From the NCBI RefSeq assembly GCF_963678975.1, contig NC_089275.1, forward strand, positions 16,442,220 to 16,506,219: a stretch of 64,000 nucleotides of DNA, read 5' to 3'. The DNA is from Dysidea avara (Eukaryota; Porifera; Demospongiae; Dictyoceratida; Dysideidae). The stretch's first letter is position 1; each line of letters starts with the position of its first letter. Below, piece by piece: positions 57,906 through 64,000 of the stretch. The notes beneath the pieces were generated by a model. The model worked only from the letters and a program-made list of their open reading frames with translations, was not told the origin of the DNA and ran no database searches. The position numbers were made by a program, and so were the translations under genes.

Positions 57906-59402
57906 TATTATTACCTATGGCGCTATATTGGTGTCAAAATTATAGCATATATAATTTTTTTGTAACTATATATATTTTTGAAAGTATATAATTCCTATTT
58001 TTATTACTTGTTTAAGTGCGTGCTAATATTGTTACTTTAATATACTTATAAAATTCATTACTGTATTTTATTTTGTGTGGTAATTTTTTATTTCTCTGAA
58101 TTCATACAAGTGCCTAATGGAATGTGCAACTCATATGATCAGCCACTTCCTCAATGACACTGTTCTCTCTGTTGTGTTCTCTGTTCTGATGTATCCTCTG
58201 TGTCTGTTGTGTCCTCTGTTCTGATGTATCCTCTGTGTCTGTTGTGTCCTCTGTTCTGATGTATCCTCTGTGTCTGTTGTGTCCTCTGTTCTGATGTATC
58301 CTCTGTGTCTGTTGTGTCCTCTGTTCTCTGTTGTGTCCTCTGTTCTGATGTATCCTCTGCATCTATTGTGTCCTCTGTTCTGATGTATCCTCTGTGTCTG
58401 TTATGTCCACTGTTCTGTTGTATCCTCTATGTCTGTTGTGTCTTCTAGCCTCTAGCTGTGTCTGTTGTGTCCTCTGTGTCTGTTGTATCTTCCGATACTC
58501 TGCATCTGTTGTGTCCATTATCTACTGTGTCCACTGCACATGTTACATTTCGTGCTGTGTTTGTTGTGTCCAACATGTCTGTTATGTCCTCTACATGTGT
58601 TGATTGTGTCTGCCGTATCCCTGTGTCTGCCATGTTCACTATCCATGTTGCATGGCAGACACAGAAACAGTAGACACAATGGAGTCTGTGGTGTCAGCTG
58701 TGGACATGGCAGACACAGTCAACACAAAGGTTACAACAGACACATTAGACACAGCAAACTTAACACAAAGTGGATACAGTAGGTAGACACACTGAACACA
58801 TTACTGAGATAAACAGGACACTATATATAGCATCAGATATACAGGACACTACAGACACTAAAGCATCATCAGTGCACAGTGGATACAAAAGATATATACA
58901 CAGGACACACCAACAGAACTCTAGAGGACTGACACAACAGACACAGAGAGGATACATCAGAACAGAGGACACAACAGACACACAGAATACAGCAAAACAG
59001 TGGACAAAACAGACACAGAGAGGATACATCAGAACAGAGGACACAACAGACACACAGAATACAGCAAAACAGTGGACACAACAGACACAGAGAGACACAC
59101 AGAATACAGCAAAACAGTGGACACAACAGACACAGATTATACATCAGAACAGTACTAGTGTCATTGTGGAAGTGGTTGATCATACGAGTTGCACATTCCA
59201 TTAGGCACTTGTATGAATTCAGAGAATAAAAAATATTACCACACAAAATAAAATTCAGTAATAAATTTTATAAGATTATACTTAAAGTAACCAAGTATAA
59301 TACCTAAATTACAAAATAGGAATTATACACTTTCAAAAATACTGTATAATATATAGTTAGAATTTTGACACTAAAATAGCATAAGTGTAACTTAGCTATA
59401 CT
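57906..59402. mobile_element. Foldback element, about 1.5 kb, with minisatellite arms
   Basis: The whole element is one imperfect palindrome centred at about 58643 (CTGTGTCTGCCATG and CATGGCAGACACAG around a 16-base loop). The outer arms are AT-rich (shared GTGTCAAAATT, TTTTATTTTGTGTGGTAAT, GTGCCTAATGGAATGTGCAA). The inner arms are minisatellite: a unit of about 35 bp built on TGATGTATCCTCTGTGTC on the left and its complement on the right. Unit numbers differ between arms. Confidence 0.9.
58136..58480 (-). repeat. 35-bp minisatellite, left arm
   Basis: Units carry GTTGTGTCCTCTGTTC and TGATGTATCCTCTGTGTC; the complement recurs at 58920-59150. Open frames reading Cys/Val-rich or Gln/Arg-rich strings are products of the repeat. 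Confidence 0.88.
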
Positions 59403-59584
59403 ATCACATGATAAATAATGAATAAAATGTTTAGTTAAAAGCAATAATGAATGAAACCATGAGGGAGAGGATTTATTATGTGGGCAGCAAATGGGAAACA
59501 ATGGAGTGGCCTAATGGGTAACGCTATATTCACCCAACTTGAGGTGGCGCCTCAAAATAATAACGCACTTTGTAAGCGCTTAGT

Positions 59585-61073
59585 TAGGGTCCGCAATCCG
59601 AAAAATCAACTTTCACAAATCGATCCCCCTACCATTGTGGGATGTTCATTGTAGTATCCCATTGCTAGATCCACCATGAAACCGGAGGCACGGTTGTTGT
59701 CTTCACAGAACTATCGATTTTAGTATTTCGTGAGATACAAAAATCACTTTTAAAATTTCTGGCTCCACACAAAGAACAGGATAGAACTTGCTGCTTAGCT
59801 AGATATTATCTAGAGTTCATGTAGTTAAAAGTACGCACAGTAATAAGCAAATGATTCACTGGGTTCCCGGCACAGGGTTGCTTTCTCTCAAAAAGCAGAA
59901 AACGAAACACGAATTTTCGAATTCAAACTGCCCTACCAGCCAAGACAAGAAAAGCCAACTCTTCCTCATAGTGATGTGATAAGGTTGGATGCATAGTCTG
60001 TCTATGCTGTTAGTTTGGAAAGGATCTGAGACTTCTCACCATCTGGGTGAAGAACGTCAAAATTTTCGTGCATCATTTCAAGGGATTCTCTCAATGGTAC
60101 CAAAGTGCTTTCCGGTACTTCTGATGCCACACTGGTCACTTAATTTTGTTTAGAATGATGATAAATGATGGTTCAAAACGTTTGGTAGTAGTAGTAGTTG
60201 GTGTTTCTGTGATTTCATATGATGCAGTATTCCAGCAGCTCACCAGGAGCTCCACCCAGCTCGAATAAAAAACGAAAGATTTTGTGCATTTTTCAGTTTG
60301 TTTTGGGATGTTTTGCTGCATAATGGCGATGTAGGGTGATCTAGTGAAGATTTGAAGCTGCTGTGGAACGTTAGGGGTGAAGTCAAATTTAGACGATTTT
60401 GCTGCCTCCCTTGATGCATAGCTTAGAGCGAGGCGTGGAAGCTGTGGATGAAATAATAATTGACAACCGCTATTATCAAACGTTCAGGGACATCTTTTCC
60501 CATAGTTTTAGTCTATAATTGATGATTGTTGTGGCTGCAGAAGCGCTGGAAATGGGTAGAATTCGCAATACAATTCTTTGATGCTGCAAAAAATTTTGAC
60601 GCTCGTCACCCAGATGGTGAGAAGTCTCAGATCTTTTCCAAACTAACAGCATAGACAGACTATGCACCCAACCGTATCGAAACACTATGAGGAAGAGTTG
60701 GCTTCTCTTGCCCTGGGTGGTAGGACAGTTTGAATTCGAAACTTCGTATTTCTTTGTCTATTTTTTTCAGAGAAAGCAACCCTGTTCCGGGCATCCAGCA
60801 AACCATTTACTTATTTCTGTGCGTAGTTTTCAACTACAACAACTCTGGATACGATTTGGCTAAGTAGCAAGTTTCATCCGGTCCTTTGTGTGGAGCACGA
60901 AATTTTAAAAATAAATTTTACATCTTGTGAGATACTGAAAATGATATTTCTGTGAAGACAACAATCGTGCCTCCGGTTTCATGGTGGATCAAGCAATGGG
61001 ATACTACAATGAACATCCCACAATGGTAGGAGGGTTGATTTGTAGAAGTTGATTTTTCGGATTGCGGACCCTA
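59585..61073. mobile_element. 1489-bp element with about 480-bp terminal inverted repeats
   Basis: The ends TAGGGTCCGCAATCCG and CGGATTGCGGACCCTA are flanked by a 7-bp direct repeat GCTTAGT (59578-59584 and 61074-61080). The arms stay alignable to about 60080 and 60590 (GAGACTTCTCACCATCTGGG and complement). The 500-bp middle has no convincing gene. Superfamily uncertain: hAT-, P- or Mutator-like are all possible. Confidence 0.9.
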
Positions 61074-62706
61074 GCTTAGTCATTAGTGTGCTCCTTTAAT
61101 CAGACACTACGCAGCAGCGCTGGATGTCAGGGGGGTGTATTATCTATGATGCCAGCATAGACTACTTCGGACTTCGCTAGAGATGGTAAGCAGGGTATAC
61201 CAACATATATGACAGTAGTTTCGTGAGTTGCTAGATACACTAGTCTTCACTGTAAACAGAAAGTAAAATACGAGTGGGAGGGGGGGGGGAGAAGGGATGC
61301 AAGGTGCTGACCCGTAGTAATATAGTAGATCTGTAGCTGCAGTCAAAGGCTAAGGCTGCTAAGTTTTGTGCTACAGTCAAGGATGAAGTCTGAAACCCAC
61401 AATTGAAAAGTGCTTACTTGAAATTCCACACTGGGGAAAATTTTGACTGGACAATAGTCTGATGGCAGTTGCAGATATTCCTGTGTCTATGTGACACCCC
61501 TGTTAGGAAATGTTCATAGCTTTATAAAGTGTGTATGCTAGAATGCAACCTTGCTTATACAATGGAGCGTAACTACTAACTCACTATTACAATGTGGTCT
61601 TTGTATGGGAAGCAGTGACCAAACTGAGGCATATACTTCATGACCTCATTAATAAGACCATCACATTGTAGTGATTGCACTGTAGGTCCAGAAGGTAGCT
61701 AAGATGCACATTAGCAAGACCACGTAATTGTATCCTGGTGGTTCCCAATACAAGGAAAACGATCATGGATTTTTAGTATTTGAGTACTCTCTAGCATTAA
61801 TGATCGAGTAATCACGAATACTTACCATACCTATATTGAAGCATATCATATGCAGTTTAAAGCTTTTAAGTAACAGCGATGATAAATATGCTGTATTAAA
61901 GTACCCAGTAAATGTTCCTGACAACCAAAATGCTTCAATCAAACTCCACACCGTCACTGCCAGATAACAAATGCATCATGTGAGCTCATTAATATTGAAT
62001 CACATGATCCCAACAAGCACTCCAATACCAATTTTACTATCCGAATTCTAATATCCTTAATTAGTACCCATTTATTTATTTTAGCCATACAATGAACTGT
62101 GCAACTACCTTCTTCATACAACATGCATTATATGTGGAGCATTGCAAATGCAAGTAAAGTGTACGTATATAGTACACTACAATTTCCTTACATCAAATTA
62201 AGCAAGAGTTCGTAGTATAATTATACTGAGGAGAGTATTCTACTCTCGTATACACCTGTAGAAAGACATATCATGATGGTACTGTGTCTTTTTGTAATTA
62301 ATATTGATTGTACGCATGCCAGCAATGTCACTAGCAACTAAACTAACTCAAGCTCCTCAGTGTTTCTCACCAAACTACAAGTGTACCTTCTTATCATGGG
62401 TTTAGACAATTGCTTATATATAGGCATTTGTTGCTTGACCATTCACAGCTGTCTTGAGCGACACAGTACTTTATGGGTTCTTGTATGTCACAAACCACAC
62501 TTACTGTAGTCGTTACATCATCACTTTAAAATATGCTGGTATATGAGAGTAGGACACTCCTCAATAATTATATAAACTCTTGCATTACGTAAATCACTTA
62601 CCGTATATTAAAAGAAGCAAAGTATGACTATGTGAGGTGGTCTTATTGTGGTCATGAAGTACACCTTAGCTACAGTATGTTTGGAACCAGCATGGTCACT
62701 ATAATT

Positions 62707-62728
62707 TGTGTGTGTGTGTGTGTGTGTG
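62707..62728. repeat. TG dinucleotide run
   Basis: About eleven TG units. Confidence 0.9.
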
Positions 62729-63939
62729 CTTAGCGGTTTTGAGGTCGTTGTGGAACTTTGGATTCCACGACCTCTCATTGTGAGACCTGGACAGTCCTCC
62801 TGTGGGTTACTAGCCCTGTCCCAGGAGGATTTTCCTGCACAAGGCTCAAGTGTCTGAGGTGCACAGGAATCCCAGTGCTGGCTCACTGGGCAGCAATAGC
62901 TGTGTTAGTACGGCTGCCGAAGACTTTGTTTTTTTTGCTTTTTGTGTGTGCATCTATGTATATGTACAAATTTATTTTCTTATAGAATAATTTCTTTGGT
63001 GACCAAGTTGTCACAGATGATAACGTGCTTAATATGGAGGGAGTCCCCACAATTCATCACACTACAATGGATCAGAGATGGGACAGTACTCAGTAAGACT
63101 GGAATACTCTAAGGGTCTGTGCTACTGCTGTGCTGTTAATGGTATCATTGTCCATTGTGCTCATATTGATGTGCAAGGTGAGTAGTGTAACAAAATCATT
63201 CCAAGGGTCTTAAAGTTATGTAGTCTTGTCTGGAGAACGACAGTTATCATACAGCAATACAGATATAGTTAAGAAAAGTGACAGTTTAGTATAACACCTA
63301 TGCCTCCTTGTAGTCTATCCTACTGTAATACTCTTTGTTGTGAAAAAGTTTAGCCCCTTTAACTTTATTGTATTTGTGGGAAAACCATTGATCTACGCAC
63401 ATGAATAGATATGTGAGATACACAATTTCAAAAATTTCAACTTGTGATGGCCAAAAGCTCTGAATTTGAAATTTTTAACATGGATGCAGCCAATCATAGT
63501 GTTTAGTTCACGGCCAGTTAGCTACTGACATAGCCATAGTTTTGTGATTTTGAGCTGAAGTATTCACAATGGTATTATCTATAACACAAACATATCACTA
63601 TGGGGTGGTGGGCGGGAAATTGGTATATGAATAGAATATATGGCCAAGTGTGTCATATAGACTGGTCTCAAGCCCAACTGTGCCACTGAAAGTATGTATA
63701 AAACAACTGGCATGGGCAACTGTGCAATGGTGTCTACGTTTCTAGCCTCGTGTTCCAGCTGGCCAGTAGCAGTTCTAGGTGTCAGATCATTTCTAGCTCA
63801 TAAAAAGCAGCCTGAGCAAATCAGTGGCAGCATTTCTGTGGTGTACATATAGTGTATTGCAAAGTGAAAATTGAACTTCAGTGGTGTGTGCATAGATCAA
63901 CTATTGGGTTAATGTATTTGCTCTATTGAATATACATAC

Positions 63940-64000
63940 AGTAGGACCCCAGACTCCCAGGAATGGGGACCACTTTGTATTCAGATGACTACAATAGTCC
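63940..64000. mobile_element. Possible pogo-like MITE left end, cut by window edge
   Basis: TA followed by CAGTAGGACCCCAGACTCCC resembles the left end of the 49985-50204 element. The partner end is outside the window. Confidence 0.45.

Noticed and set aside
58114..59204. Open frames rich in Gln/Arg/Thr or Cys/Val/Leu
   Set aside because: They are readings of the minisatellite in several frames on both strands, not a protein.
62608..62985. GC-rich frames on both strands near the TG run
   Set aside because: Overlapping frames on opposite strands with no family signal; nothing to choose between them.

Overview
This window is animal nuclear DNA: AT-rich, intron-containing, and crowded with transposable elements and inverted repeats. 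There is no operon structure, no Shine-Dalgarno-type gene packing and no rRNA, tRNA or CRISPR that I can see. The genes and repeat load fit an early-branching invertebrate, possibly a sponge; that taxonomic guess is inference only.

The only recognisable host genes are two paralogous mucolipin (TRPML) lysosomal cation channels on the minus strand, head to tail. TRPML-B runs from 56314 down to about 47582 in ten exons. TRPML-A runs from 26135 down to about 8658, also in about ten exons. I traced the exons by hand. Exons 2, 7 and 8 have identical lengths in the two genes (162, 111 and 123 bp), and junction phases agree wherever they could be checked, so the pair looks like an old tandem duplication. 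TRPML-B keeps the canonical NGDD pore filter. TRPML-A reads NGDG. Both genes have an N-terminal acidic di-leucine motif, a basic stretch before S1, six membrane segments and a long cytosolic tail.

The rest is mainly mobile DNA. LINE reverse-transcriptase remnants lie at 1-595, 35985-36358, 55130-55780 and 56480-57895. A decayed hAT element with intact 8-bp target duplications (15034-17799) sits in the largest TRPML-A intron and carries a 251-bp MITE inside its transposase. A nested composite element (27618-34574) fills the space between the two channel genes. It holds a 321-bp near-perfect palindrome and about 3 kb of a 61-bp satellite. Two long foldback elements (57906-59402 and 59585-61073) follow the 5' end of TRPML-B. 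About a dozen smaller inverted-repeat elements are scattered throughout, including TTAA-flanked and pogo-like types.

A short dispersed motif, GACTGCTCTATTAGAGTA, recurs on both strands. It lies near the middle of at least five otherwise unrelated MITEs and is the most puzzling pattern in the window. Stretches not listed (for example 596-2722, 9110-9840, 36360-38750, 43760-46850 and 61090-62700) are AT-rich non-coding sequence in which I see no supported gene.
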